Shown here in pieces: positions 24,584 to 35,560 of a stretch of DNA of 64,000 nucleotides. The translations under genes and the position numbers were made by a program. The DNA lies in the NCBI GenBank assembly GCA_032719365.1, contig CM064871.1, positions 69,613,586 through 69,677,585 of the forward strand, read 5' to 3'. Under the pieces are notes generated by a model. It had not been told where the DNA came from, searched no databases, and was given only the letters and a program-made list of their open reading frames with translations. Position 1 is the stretch's first letter; each line of letters starts with the position of its first letter. The stretch comes from Prinsepia uniflora. Taxonomy: Eukaryota; Streptophyta; Magnoliopsida; Rosales; Rosaceae.

Positions 24584-24790
24584 GGGTTTAAAGACCCGGA
24601 TATATGTGATGGGGGACCGGCCGGATTGGGTTTAAAGACCAGGATTGAGTTTAAAGACTCGGGAGTTTAAAGACTCAGATATATTGATTTCCCCCGTAGG
24701 CCTTGAGTTTAAAGACTCGGGAGTTTAAAGACTCGGATATGATTAAGGCCTGGATTGAGTTTAAAGACTCGGGAGTTTAAAGACTCGGAT
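24584..24790 (+). repeat. GAGTTTAAAGACTCGG tandem block in LTR
   Basis: At least eight copies of a 16-18 bp unit with CCGGAT or CGGATA spacers. Each unit has a TTTAAA core flanked by GACTC-type sequence, so each is a short imperfect palindrome. Confidence 0.85.
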
Positions 24791-25257
24791 AGGTCCAGCA
24801 GGTTTGATCAGAAATGATGCTTTCTGTTTCTTATGAGGTTTTGTTTATTAACTGGTGGTTATGCATGTAGTTTTCAAAACGGAGGGTTAACTCGGTTTTT
24901 GATAAATGGTTTTAGAACATTTATTTTATTCTGGTCCACTCACATTTTCTGTTTTAAATTGCCCTCCAGGTTGTGGAGCTAGCGCGGGGTTTTGACGTCG
25001 AGGCAGTGTCCGAGGCATAGAAGTGACGTGAGGGATCCCGGGGTAGTTTAAAGTCTTCCGTGTGCGTGTAATTTATCGGTTTTATTTTCTTTGTATTTTC
25101 GTACTATGCTCTGTAAATGCTACCTTCGGGACATTGTGTTTATTACTCCTGAGTCTGACTGGGTTTGAGTGCGTTTTACTTGAGTGTTGTATCGGGGAGT
25201 CAGACGGGAGCGGGATTTACCTCGGGTTTCGGGGTGAAACCGGGGTGGGTCCTGACA

Positions 25258-25762
25258 CCACATCCTGGTTTCTCCAGAGAATTTTCACAAGAGGGATCGT
25301 CTTCCGACGTAGTACCTTGTCCTTCCGATCCAAGATCTGTACTGGTTGTTCTTCAAAGCTCAAATCCTCCCGTAGTTCGAGAGGTTGTTCCCCAAGTACA
25401 TGAGAAGCATCACGTACGTACTTCCGTAGCATCGATTTGTGGAAAACATCGTGAACTCTAGATAGTTCTGGAGGTAGTGCCAATCTGTAAGCAACTCTGC
25501 CGATTCTCTCCACGATCTCATATGGTCCGATAAAAGGCGGACTCAGTTTCCCCCGTCGACCGAATCGGATAATCCCCTTCCACGGTGATAACTTCAGGAA
25601 GACAAAATCTCCCACTTCAAATTCCATGTCTCGAATCCGTCGATCGGCATAACTCTTCTAGCGATCCTGTGCCGCCTTCAATCTCTCCTTGATAACACGA
25701 ACAGTTTCCAAGGTCAGGTCCATCAATTCCGGCCCTACAGCCGCTCGCTCTCCTATCTCCGT
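25258..25762 (-). pseudogene. gypsy integrase C-terminal domain and start of chromodomain
   Basis: The minus-strand frame downstream of the TAG at 25763-25765 continues with family-like sequence, then a second in-frame TAG at 25658-25660. After that it reads MEFEVGDFVFLKLSPWKG and KLSPPFIGPYEI (the GPY/F module), RVHDVFHKSMLRKY, and ILDRKDKVLRRKTIPLVKIL, the start of the chromodomain. In chromoviruses this domain recognises modified histone H3 and guides integration. Both stops make the reading frame non-functional as it stands. The domain is cut by the solo LTR at 25257. Confidence 0.85.
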
Positions 25763-26488
25763 CTAGCAGATAGGTGTCCTGCACTGTCGGCCATACAGAG
25801 CCTCATAAGGTGTCATCCCAATGCTTGCCTGATAGCTGTTGTTGTAAGCGAATTCCATCAATGGCAAATGAGTATCCCAAGAGTCCTGAAACTGTAGTAC
25901 ACATGACCTCATCATGTCCTCCAGGGTCTGAATGGTTCTTTCAGACTGTCCATCGGTCTGTGGATGGATAGCAGTACTGAAACGTAGGGTTATTCCCAGA
26001 GTAGCTTGCAAACTCCGCCAGAACCTGGAAGTGAAACGCGGATCACGATCGGACACGATCGATTCCGGCGTACCATGCAATCGTATGATTTCCTTCACAA
26101 ACAACTGAGCGAGTCGGTTAGGTTTAAAGGTCTCCTGAACTGGCAGGAAAAGGGCTGATTTGGTTAGCCGGTCCACGATCACCCATACTCCGTCAACTCC
26201 ACTCTGAGTCCTTGGCAATTTAAAGACGAAGTCCATGGTGATGTGATCCCACTTCCACTCGGGAATCGGAAGTGGCTGCATAGCCCCATACGGTCTCTGC
26301 CGTTCCGCCTTAACCTGATGACAGGTTAAGCATCTGCTCACGAATTCAGCAATATCCTTCTTCATTCCTGGCCACCAATAATGGTTCCGGAGGGTACGGT
26401 ACATCTTTGTACCCCTTGGATGCATAGCATAGGCCGAACTATGGGCCTCCTCAAGAATCTCGGCTCGTAACTGCCACTGCAGGTACAC
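25763..26488 (-). pseudogene. gypsy integrase (zinc-binding and catalytic core)
   Basis: The frame shows the N-terminal H-H-C-C zinc module (AHSSAYAMHPRGTKMYR ... CLTCHQVKAE) and the catalytic core with D (TMDFVFKLP), D (IVSDRDPRFTS) and E (HPQTDGQSERTIQTLEDMMR). It is joined out of frame to the RNase H region by a frameshift near 26465-26485 and ends at a TAG where the family normally has Trp (CRTPIC then stop). The enzyme inserts element cDNA into chromosomes. No authentic start exists here; it was part of a polyprotein. Confidence 0.88.
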
Positions 26489-28241
26489 ACAAACGGCCCA
26501 ACTTCACCAGTGCTCCATCATCCCGGATGGTAAAATCCTGTCTCCCATCCGCATCGACCTCCATTCTGTAAATATAGAGTATCGGATCCTGAAGTCGTGC
26601 CTCGATGATCCGATCAATCAGTATTGGTCGTACATGGAAGCTGGCCAACAAAGCTCCATGCTTATCCGTACCCAAGATAACTCCCGCCTTCCGGAGTTCC
26701 ACCAGTAAGGGAAGATACACCATCCCCAGGTGTGCAACAGTTCCTGCTGATTTCCTGCTGAGTGCATCAGCCACCACATTGGCCTTACCCGGATGGTACT
26801 CGATCGTACAGTCATAGTCCTTCAGCAGCTCCAACCATCTCCGTTGTCTCATGTTAAGCTCCTTCTGAGTGAATAGGTATTTAAGACTCTGGTGGTCGGT
26901 GTATATCCGACACGTTGCGCCGAATAGATAATGTCTCCAGATCTTTAAAGCATGAACCACCGCTGCCAACTCCAAATCATGGGTAGGGTAGTTCAACTCA
27001 TGAGTCTTCAGCTGCCGGGATGCATAGGCGATAACCTTGCCAGTTTGCATCAACACGCAGCCCAGACCCTGCAGCGATGCATCACTGAAGACCACAAACT
27101 CTCCACTGTCATCCGGCAATGCAAGGACAGGTGCAGTGGTCAATCGATCTTTCAACTCTTGAAAGCTCCGATCGCACTGCTCGTCCCAGATAAACTTCAC
27201 TCCCTTCCGAGTCAAACGAGTCAATGGTGCAGCAATTTTGGAGAAACCCTCCACGAATCTCCGGTAGTAACCTGCTAACCCGACGAAACTCCGCACCTCG
27301 GTCACTGTTGTCGGTCTAGCCCAGTTGGTCACCGCTTCTGTTTTCTGGGGATCCACGCAAATCCCATCCGTCGATATCACGTGTCCCAGAAAACCAATAC
27401 TGCTCAGCCAAAACTGACACTTGCTCAGCTTGGCGTACAACTGTTCTTGTCTCAGTCTCTCCAAGACCAACCGTAGATGTTCCTCATGTGCACGGGCACT
27501 CCTCGAGTACACCAAAATATCATCGATGAACACAATCACGAACTTATCCAGGTAGGGTCGGAAGACCCGGTTCATCAGATCCATGAATGCTGCTGGAGCA
27601 TTCGTCAAACCAAATGGCATAACAAGGAACTCGTAGTGTCCGTAACGGGTTCGAAAAGCAGTTTTCGGAATATCCTCCTCCGAAATCCTCAGTTGGTGAT
27701 ACCCAGACCGCAAATCAATTTTCGAGTAGCACTGAGCTCCCCGCAATTGGTCAAAAAGGTCATCGATCATGGGTAGAGGATACTGGTTCCTCAGCGTCAC
27801 CTTGTTGAGTTGTCGATAGTCAATACATAAACGGAGACTTCCCTCCTTCTTCTTTACGAACAACACCGGTGCTCCCCACGGTGAAGTACTCGGTCGGACA
27901 TATCCCAAATCCACCAACTCCTGCAATTGAGTCTTGAGTTCTCGTAACTCGGCCGGCGCCATCCGGTATGGTGCCTGGGATATAGGTCGGGTACCCGGGA
28001 GTAGTTCAATAGTAAACTCAATCTCCCGCGATGGCGGTAATCCAGGTAAGTCTTCCGGGAACACATCCGGAAACTCACATACCACCGGTATCTCGTCGAT
28101 ACCCGGAGTATCAACCTGTTCCAACACGACATGCGCCAGATAAGCCTGGCATCCCTTCCGTAGAAGTTTGGTAGCAGTGAGTGACGAAATCACTTCAGGA
28201 GGCGAACCGTCACGTTCCCCCTGAAAGATAACTTCCGGCAA
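26451..28241 (-). pseudogene. gypsy reverse transcriptase and RNase H
   Basis: The frame runs from a linker (FPEDLPGLPPSREIEF) through RT motifs (RPSTSPWGAPVLFVKKK, LRLCIDYRQLNKVT, the VFIDDILVYS active site, GFLGHVIS) into RNase H (FVVFSDASLQGLG, YASRQLKTHELNYPTHDLEL, IYTDHQSL) and the start of the integrase linker. About 597 codons. The apparent start is not a real one; upstream gag-protease is in another frame because one base seems to be missing near 28250. RT copies element RNA to DNA and RNase H removes the RNA strand. Confidence 0.9.
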
Positions 28242-29638
28242 CTCGGGCTCCGCAGAATCACTTGCTTGCTACAGCAGTCGATGAGCGATCCGTGCTCCGA
28301 CAGCCAATCCATCCCTAGGATTATATCGAAGTCGTGGATATCCAGAATAATTAAGTCTGCTGGTAAATCCACATCCTCAATTCTTACCGGGCACCTCCGA
28401 ATCACCTGATTCACAAGGTACACGATACCCATCGGGGTGCCAACACCCATTTCGCAATCTAAAGCTGATACCACACAATCAAGCATACCAGCACAACTTT
28501 TCGAAATAAAAGAATGTGTAGCCCCCACATCCATCAATACACGTACAAGAAGGTTAAAGATATGTAGTGTGCCTGTGACCACGCCTGGGGCAGTCCTCGC
28601 CTGCTGCTGGGTCATTGCAAACACTTGGGCCCTTGGCCCTCCGTTCCGTCCGCGCCCGCGCGCGCCACGTCCAGCACCACGGTCACCTCCCTGACCGCGA
28701 CCTCCATTAGTGTGGGAAGCCGTGCTCTGCACCACACTAGAGCCCCCAACGTCGTTGTTCTTGGGCAACTGCGGGCAATCACAGGCATAGTGGCCCTCCT
28801 CCCCACAAGCAAAACAGGTTACAGACCTCGGCCAGTTCGAATGCCCACCAGAAGCACCGCTCCCAGATAAACGCTGTCCAGAGTTGTATCCTGATCCTCT
28901 GCCCTGAGAGCCTCCACGTCGACCTGACCAGCCACGACCCTTGAAGGATGAGGGTGCTCCCCTGTAGCCCCCTCCCCTGTTGTTCTTCTGGCCTGATGGC
29001 CCACGATGTGGGCGATCCTGGCGTCGCCCCTCGCCCGAAGGCTGTCGTGTCTGGTGTGCCGCCATACTGGCCTCGACACGCACCGCAGCGTCGACCATAT
29101 CTCTCAGTGAAGTATTAGTAGCAGCAGTCACACTTGCCCAGATATCCCCTCGGAGTCCAAGCTCAAACCTTTGGCATTTGTCCTCCTCCGTGCTCACGAA
29201 TGATGCAGCGAACCGGGATAGTTTCCCAAAAGTTTGCTCGTAGTCCGCAACGGACATATCACCCTGCTCCAGTCGTAGGAACTCAGCCTCCCGTGCCGCG
29301 CGGAACGAGCGCGGGTAGTACTGGTCCAGAAATCTAGAACGGAAAGCTTCCCAAGTAGTGGTATGGACAGACCACCCAGACATTTCGAGTCTGTGCCACC
29401 ACTGGTAGGCTTCTCCTTCCAGTAAGAAGGCCGCCAAGGTCACTCGTTCGCCCGGAGGGCAGTGCATCACCGAGAAGATCCTCTCCCACTTGGTGATCCA
29501 ATCATGAGCATCCTCGGGGTTTGATCCCCCGCAGAAAGGAGTGGCTCCCAACCGTTGAGCCCTTTCAATGCTCGCGCATTCCATCTCCCTTTCCAGATCC
29601 TCGTCAGTTCGTGTATGAGGAATTCTCCTAGGAGGCAT
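28190..29638 (-). pseudogene. gypsy gag and protease
   Basis: The ATG at 29636-29638 (MPPRRIPH) lies about 120 bp from the PBS, as expected for gag. The capsid-like part includes GEAYQWWHRLE and FLDQYYP motifs, followed by an RG-rich region and a CCHC zinc knuckle (CFACGEEGHYACDC). The protease follows with LMDVGATHSFIS; most relatives have Asp-Ser/Thr-Gly, so the second catalytic-triplet residue is changed to Val here. The frame leaves the pol frame near 28250 and ends at 28190. Gag would form the virus-like particle. Confidence 0.88.
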
Positions 29639-29754
29639 AACCAACTGTCAAGAGGCATAGATCAGAAAACAATATTCTTAAAAGTTGAAAAGTAACTAGT
29701 ACTAATCGCTAGTCTAGCATGCTGACCATACCCTAGTACTGACCACAACCTAGT

Positions 29755-29766
29755 GCTCTGATACCA
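29755..29766 (-). other. primer-binding site (initiator tRNA-Met), element 2
   Basis: TGGTATCAGAGC on the minus strand, three bases from the LTR end (29770). Confidence 0.9.
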
Positions 29767-29769
29767 AGC

Positions 29770-32518
29770 TGACAGGACCCGCCCCGATCCCACAGGGACC
29801 AACAGGGGACGTGCCCTGCTCCCGTCTGACACCCAATAATTCATACAAATTTTAACCTCAAAACATCAAATGCATAAATAACCAAATTAAAGTTATACAT
29901 CAAATCCGAATTAAACAGATGTCAGACAAGGGATGAAATCCAAAATTACAAGATGCGAGCACGACTCTAAAGTAAACCTACGGGTAAACCACCCAACAGG
30001 GGTTCAGGTACGCAGAAGTAGATCTATGCCTCAGCCTCAGGTTCCTCCTCTACCTCAGTATCACGACCTGGAGGGGTTACCAAAAACATTAAGGGTGAGT
30101 GGACCGAAACTCAAGTTTATAAAATCATTTGATAAGTAAAACATATTATTTACCCCTCCGTTTTCCAAACATGCATGCAACCGTATTTAAAATCATAAGT
30201 CATATAATATGAACCATAAGGCATGAAATAAAACCATAAGTATAATTTTAGTTGCTGCACTATACAGTCCAATCCCGACATCCCTGATGTCTGACTTCCC
30301 TGACGTCAATAAGGTCACAATCACAAGGCTACGCGTGCCACTCGGGTCTCAATTTCCGAGTTCAATCCCCGAACCCCGTTCGGGTACAGCATCCCCGATG
30401 CTTAGCGTCATAGACACTGGACGTACTAGACTCCGTTACCTCTCCGGGGTCCCTCATCCGGAGGAGACAATATAATATGGAAGGATCTATACAGTGCAGT
30501 ACCAAATACATTTTATTGATATCCACATGCAAAACATATATAAAATCCAATCAATCTTTAAGTTTCATCAGACGGGTCTCAAGCCCAAATATCGTGAAAC
30601 GTACCGTAACCATAATTTCCATATCATCAAAACCATTATTTGTTTTTAGCATGTGAATATGTATAATAAACCAGAAAACATTTATGCACGCAAGGGTTTA
30701 AGAAAATGGCCCACTCATAGTACAGTCCTGCTGAAAACCGAACGTATACCCTCGTTCTGGTACGATTATACAATCCCTGTCATATCCAAAGCATATGCAA
30801 AGGTCAAAACAAACCCCTAACATTCAATCATGAAACCCTAGACCGAAACCGGTCCGGAAAAGCCGCCCGAACGCGCTTTCCAAGGCAATAACTCTCATTT
30901 TGACCAACTTAATGATCTCCGATCGACCCGAAACCACCGCCATTGGATCCGGATCGTCGAAACCTAAAGAATGGTGGTGGTCCCACCAAAATCACTGTTC
31001 ACACGCGCCTGGTCAACCCTCTGGTCAACCGTGCTACAGTACTGCTGACGTCAGCATGACGTCATCACTGACAGTGTCAGAGAACACGTGTCAACAGTCC
31101 ATTGGTCACTGGTCTGACAGTTTCTGACATGATGACGTCATCATGACGTCACTGCTGACGTCAGTATGATGACGTCATCAGCTACAGTAACCGGGTTAGA
31201 GAACCGGGTCACCGCAGCCCAACGGCTTGACCCGATCACAGATCGCGATTCCGATCACCATTTCAGGTGAGATTTGTTCCTATGGACTCGTCTCAACCTT
31301 CTCAACGGTTCTGTGCAATTAGAACTGGATTCTAGGTCGAAGAGATTACCTGAAAATCGACTGGAAGGTTGGCTGCCGGTTCTGGTTATCTTCTCCGGCG
31401 AGTCGACGACTTTCCAGTCACGGTCCTGGGTTCAAACTGGTCGTCAAGGTCCCCTGAATGTGTCCTAACAATAACCAAACAATTTCAACGTCAAAAACAG
31501 ACGTTTCAAAGCAGGGAAGGAAAACGGGCACTCACGGGTTTATCGTCCTATCGCCGTCGTGTCGCCGCCGTACACCGTCCAGATCAGTTCCTCGTCGTCC
31601 TGTCGTCACGGTGAACCCAACCGTACGTTGGTTCGAGTCCCAGAGTGAAGGTTTGGATGGTTTGGTGACTTGGGCTATTCAGGTTTCCTTCTCGGGTCTG
31701 AGGGAATGCCGGCCGTGCAGGGCGGCCGTGGAGTGGTGGCCGGCGTCAGGGAGGTGGTGGTTGGTTGCCTGAGGTGTGGGGTTGAGTGGTGAGGGCTGGT
31801 GAGTTGGTTCCAAGAGGGAATCGTGCAATCGGGTTGAGAGAATGAAAACATGGGTGTATGATTTCATGAATTTTAATACAGAACAGGAGCATAAATCAAG
31901 GGCCAGGATTGAATCTCAGAATGAGATCAAGGGCTGAGATCAGATCTGGAGGTTTCAGATCAATGGCTGGAATTAAAAGTTGGTTTTAATGGTATTTAAA
32001 CCCATAGTGGATCTGATCCCATCTAGCCAATGGGTGAGTGACACTTGTCACTCACCAGGTGTCTTCCAATCAGATTCCCAGAATAAAATATTTGGCACGA
32101 AAACCGAGACACGAACCTCCCGATTTCACGTTTCTGACCATAACTTCCTCGTACGAAGTTCGATTTCGGCGTGCCGCCTGTCTACGGACTCAGGACGTCG
32201 AGACCTACCTAACGGTCCTTGAGTCAACTGAAAATTAGTTGTCAAACGAAAAGTCAACATTTCCACCCCCAAATGTCCAAATTACGGTAATACCCCTGAA
32301 CTTCCGATACTCATAACTTTTTCCCTGATCGTCCAAATTGGACGTGCCACCTGTCTATGAACTCGTGACGTCCCGAACTACGTCACGGTCATAGGTCAAA
32401 GTCCATTTAATTTATAAATCAAAAAGTCAACAATTGGTCATACCAATCACAAGGGTAAAAGCGTCAATTCACATATTAAATTATAATATTAAAATCCTCG
32501 AATTTCTGGGGTGTTACA
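29770..32518 (-). mobile_element. 5' LTR of element 2
   Basis: 2749 bp, from TGACAGGACCCGCCCC (29770) to CTGGGGTGTTACA (32518). It matches 60133-63108 in reverse complement over its length. It contains a TGACGTCA-rich stretch (31030-31190), a TGCATGCA-type motif (30172-30180), and the GTCTGACA-type inverted repeat near its 3' end. Confidence 0.88.
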
Positions 32519-33417
32519 ACCTGTCTATGAACTCATGATGTCCCGAACTACGTCACGTTCATCGATCAAAGTCCATTTTACCGCCAAAATGAAAAGTCAA
32601 CGTTTTATCCACGCCTAGGGGCAAAACGGTCATTTTGCATCGTTCGTCCGATTTCGCCCAACTAATCACGGATTAGACTCACTAATCATGATTAGCCAAT
32701 AATCTATTCCTGGAATTCGGGATGGGTCGTTACACGTTGGGTTGCTTACTCTCAGGAACGCATGTTTAGTATACCTCGGGTAGTGGCCGGGATACCGGGC
32801 ACTGATGGACCTAGGGGAGTCTCGGGTTTGAGACCCTGAGTGGCAACGCGTAGCCTTAGAACCGTGACATCATTATTAGGCATCAGGGATGCCGGGATTG
32901 GGTTTTATAGTGCACTAGTATATTGGTTTTCCCTTTTGATTATTATATGATTCTATGATTATGATTCTAGTATGATACTATGATTTCAATGCATGCAAGA
33001 TTTGGAAAACGGAGGGGTAAAACCTTATGATTTACTTTATTATTAAATTGATTTATAAACTGTTTATTTTCGGCTCACTCAATCTTTAAATTTTTTACTG
33101 ACCCCTCCTGGCCGTGACACGGGATTAGAAGAGGATCCGGAGGAAGAGGCTTAGACTAGTTCGTTGTGCACCTTACACCCCCAGTGGGTAGGTTGAGCAC
33201 CAAATAATGTACCCTGACTATTGTGCTCATGTTTTGTATTGTACTATCCCTTGTCTGACAACTTATTACTCTGAACTATTTTGTTGAACGTTATTTGCTT
33301 AATTTGAAGTATTTTAGTTTTCGTTTAAGGGTACTTTTGGTATGTTTGGAGTCGTTGTCAGACAGAAGCGGGACACGTCCCCGGGTGGTCCCAGTGGGAT
33401 TGGGACGGGTCCTGTCA

Positions 33418-35560
33418 GAGTTTTTTTAGAGATTTGGTTGCTCATATGATGTTCAGGAGGTTGCTAGGAGTTGTTCTAGCTTGGGATGGTGACTCGCCGT
33501 GGACGGTGGCCAGCATACTCAACACGGTAAGTTTGAAATCCAAAAATGGCAAGTTAGTTTTTGGTGATTATTAATCGATATTGACGATTGGATAATGCAT
33601 TGGAGGTTGAAAGGAAGCTATTGGATCCAAAACTAAGGCTGGAGATGGCCGGAAGGTCGAAAACACGGCGGAGGCTTTTGGCTGGTTCAAACGATCGTTT
33701 GGAAAGGTACGATATCGACCTAAAGTTCAGGTTTTGACCGTATAGATTGATAGGAAATAACAATATGAAGCTTTAGGACTTGAAATGATTGAAATTGGAC
33801 AAAGATTGAACGAAATATGACGTTGAACCGGGACCGTCGGTTCGGTTGCATCGGACCGGGCTGAATCGGTCTGAACTGGTTCGACAGAGGTTAAGGATGA
33901 TAAATAGTGCCCGACGCATGGGTTTCACTCGCAGGGAGTTCAAGCCACGCGTGGGGGCGCATGAAGGACATTTTGGGGGAAACTTTCAATGTGTGAAATC
34001 ATCTATTCGATGTAACGAACGATTTGGGACTGGTTTCGTGTCGATCGGACACCGTTTCGATATGTTTCGGGGTATCCGGAGGTTTAAGATCAAGTTTAAA
34101 AATAAATAAAAATTCGAAAAAAATTACGGGGCTTTAATAGGAGGTTAATGAAGAGCTTAGTGACCCCCTAGTGTGATTTGGACAGTTTTGGAAGTCCCGG
34201 TGATAGTGATGGGGCCCGGGAAGGCTTATGGCAAGCATATCGAGACGGCAGCGTATGACGGTCTGTGAATGGACTTCGTTTTCTAAACTGTGATGCATGA
34301 ATAACTATTTTATATGTTTTACATACATGATTTCTATGATGATGATTGTGGCACTAGTGGTTTACGTGAAGGCACGTATTTCGAGGTAATCCCGTATTTA
34401 CACGCTTTTCGAGGTTTACGAGTTATGCTATGGTTATGTAATTGTGAGTCTAATTATGATTCTATGGAATGGTTTTGGTTTTGGAAAGATGAATTCGGGC
34501 ATGAGACCCATTTGAATTATGTGATCGGGCCAGGAGCCCAATTGGTTTACGAAATCGGGCTGATACCCTTTTGAGTCATGTGATCAGGTCGAGGGCCCAG
34601 TGGTTTACAAAATCGGGCATGAGGCCCAGTTGAGTTTTATAAATGTGATTTCGTGTCTGTGACCCTATGTTTCATAAACGTGATTTCGGGCCGGGGACCC
34701 TAAATGGATTTGTGATGTTTTATGGAGATTTTGGGCAGGGCCCATTGAGATGTTTTGAAATAACCTTGTAAAACTGTTTTCCATATACCATCTTGATACG
34801 TGGATATGTGATGGTCTACTCCAGGTGTCTGGGACACTGGGGAAGTCACGGTGCATTGCCTGTGAGGGGTCATTATACGGTGCTACCGGACCGTATAGTG
34901 ACTCATGAACAGGAATGCTAAGATTGACGTCTGAGACGTCAGACATCTGGGATGTCAGAGATATTGACCTGGAGAGACCCCAGGTAGCACGCGTTGCTTA
35001 TTACCGTGAAATATGACGTCTGAGACGCTAGGCATCTGGGATGCCGATGATGGTTATGTCGTAAATATGGATTATTGGAATCTTGAAATAGTATTTCGAT
35101 ATTTATGGATTTGTGGTTATGGATTTGGACAGTGGCCCACTTGATTTTGGATTTATGGATTTTGATATTCTACAGTTTTGTGCTGAGTTCCCACATTTGA
35201 TTTTGAGTTACGGTTTTTGGGCTAAGGCCCTTGGTTCATTTGAGTAAATGTTTTGATTACTGATTTGAAAATGCATGCATACTTTTAGTGAAGGGCTTAA
35301 ATATCTTTATGAAATGTGTTTTTATAACCTTATTGATTTTTGTCCACTCACAGCTTTTAAATGATTTTGATGCCCTTCAGGTTGATCACGGATGCGGACT
35401 GTAGCAGAGGCCGAGACATCGCACTCCTCCACCTTTCCTGGCGCGCTCTCGGAGCCCCGTATGGGCTGAGGTATGTATTATCCCTTGTCTAACACTTCGT
35501 GTTAGACGGGAGCATGGCACATACCACGTTAATCCCGAGGGGATTGGGATGGGTCGTGTA
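33418..35560 (+). mobile_element. 3' portion of a plus LTR (left part outside window)
   Basis: It resembles, in plus orientation, the LTRs of element 1 (13000-10895 reversed): the CACGCGTGGGGGCGCATGAAG block, the GGGCATGAGGCCC-type tandem units at 34490-34740, ATGCATGCATAC, CACTCACAG and a hairpin at 35487-35507. It ends about 35560 at GGGATGGGTCGTGTA. The LTR of the element in 1-33417 interrupts it at 33417/33418. No PBS follows, so it is a solo or 3' LTR. Confidence 0.6.

Larger units (their letters stand above)
22282..25257 (+). mobile_element. plus-strand solo LTR nested in the gypsy chromodomain
   Basis: 2976 bp, starting TGTAACAACCCGTCCC and ending GGGTCCTGACA. A perfect duplication CCACA (22277-22281 and 25258-25262) flanks it. 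No PBS or internal domain follows, so it is a solo LTR. It is the youngest layer of this nest by position. It contains a TG repeat (22924-22948) and a GAGTTTAAAGACTCGG block (24584-24790). Confidence 0.9.
19233..32518 (-). mobile_element. Ty3/gypsy (Tekay/Del chromovirus-type) element 2
   Basis: Order on the minus strand: 5' LTR (29770-32518), PBS (29755-29766), gag-protease, RT-RNase H, integrase, chromodomain, polypurine tract (22181-22196), then a partial 3' LTR (22180 to about 21007). It is followed by an LTR in the opposite orientation (19233-21006). Both outer edges of the block are therefore U3 starts, and no target-site duplication is seen. A plus solo LTR (22282-25257) is nested in the chromodomain. 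The coding region is broken by two frameshifts and two stops. Confidence 0.85.
10895..32734 (-). mobile_element. LTR retroelement 1 (non-autonomous type), with nested element 2
   Basis: Both ends are canonical on the minus strand: the 5' end TGTAACGACCC starts at 32734 and the 3' end ...CTGTCA lies at 10895. A perfect 5-bp duplication CGTTG flanks it (10890-10894 and 32735-32739). Parts: 3' LTR 10895-13900, internal domain 13901-17213, PBS 17199-17210, and a 5' LTR starting at 17214, broken at 19232 by element 2 and resumed at 32519-32734. The internal domain of about 3.3 kb has no recognisable gag or pol. The 5' LTR lacks roughly 0.8 kb next to the break. Confidence 0.85.
2521..33417 (+). 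mobile_element. 3' LTR of the left-edge element, split by nested insertions
   Basis: The LTR starts with TATAACGACCCGTCCC (consensus here TGTAACGACCC) at 2521 and ends with GACGGGTCCTGTCA at 33417. Its own pieces are 2521 to about 3354, 4601-4916, 9917-10894 and 32735-33417. The rest is inserted DNA. The join at 10894/32735 is shown by a CGTTG target-site duplication, and that at 4916/9917 by TAGAA/TGGAA. The last piece carries the typical LTR 3' segment: an ATGCATGC-type motif, the CCCTTGTCTGACA block and a GACAGAAGCGGGAC block. About 3.0 kb remains when the insertions are removed. Confidence 0.75.

Noticed and set aside
24584..24790. CRISPR-like regular repeats
   Set aside because: Units of 16-18 bp with no unique spacers, in a plant LTR. 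Simple tandem expansion.
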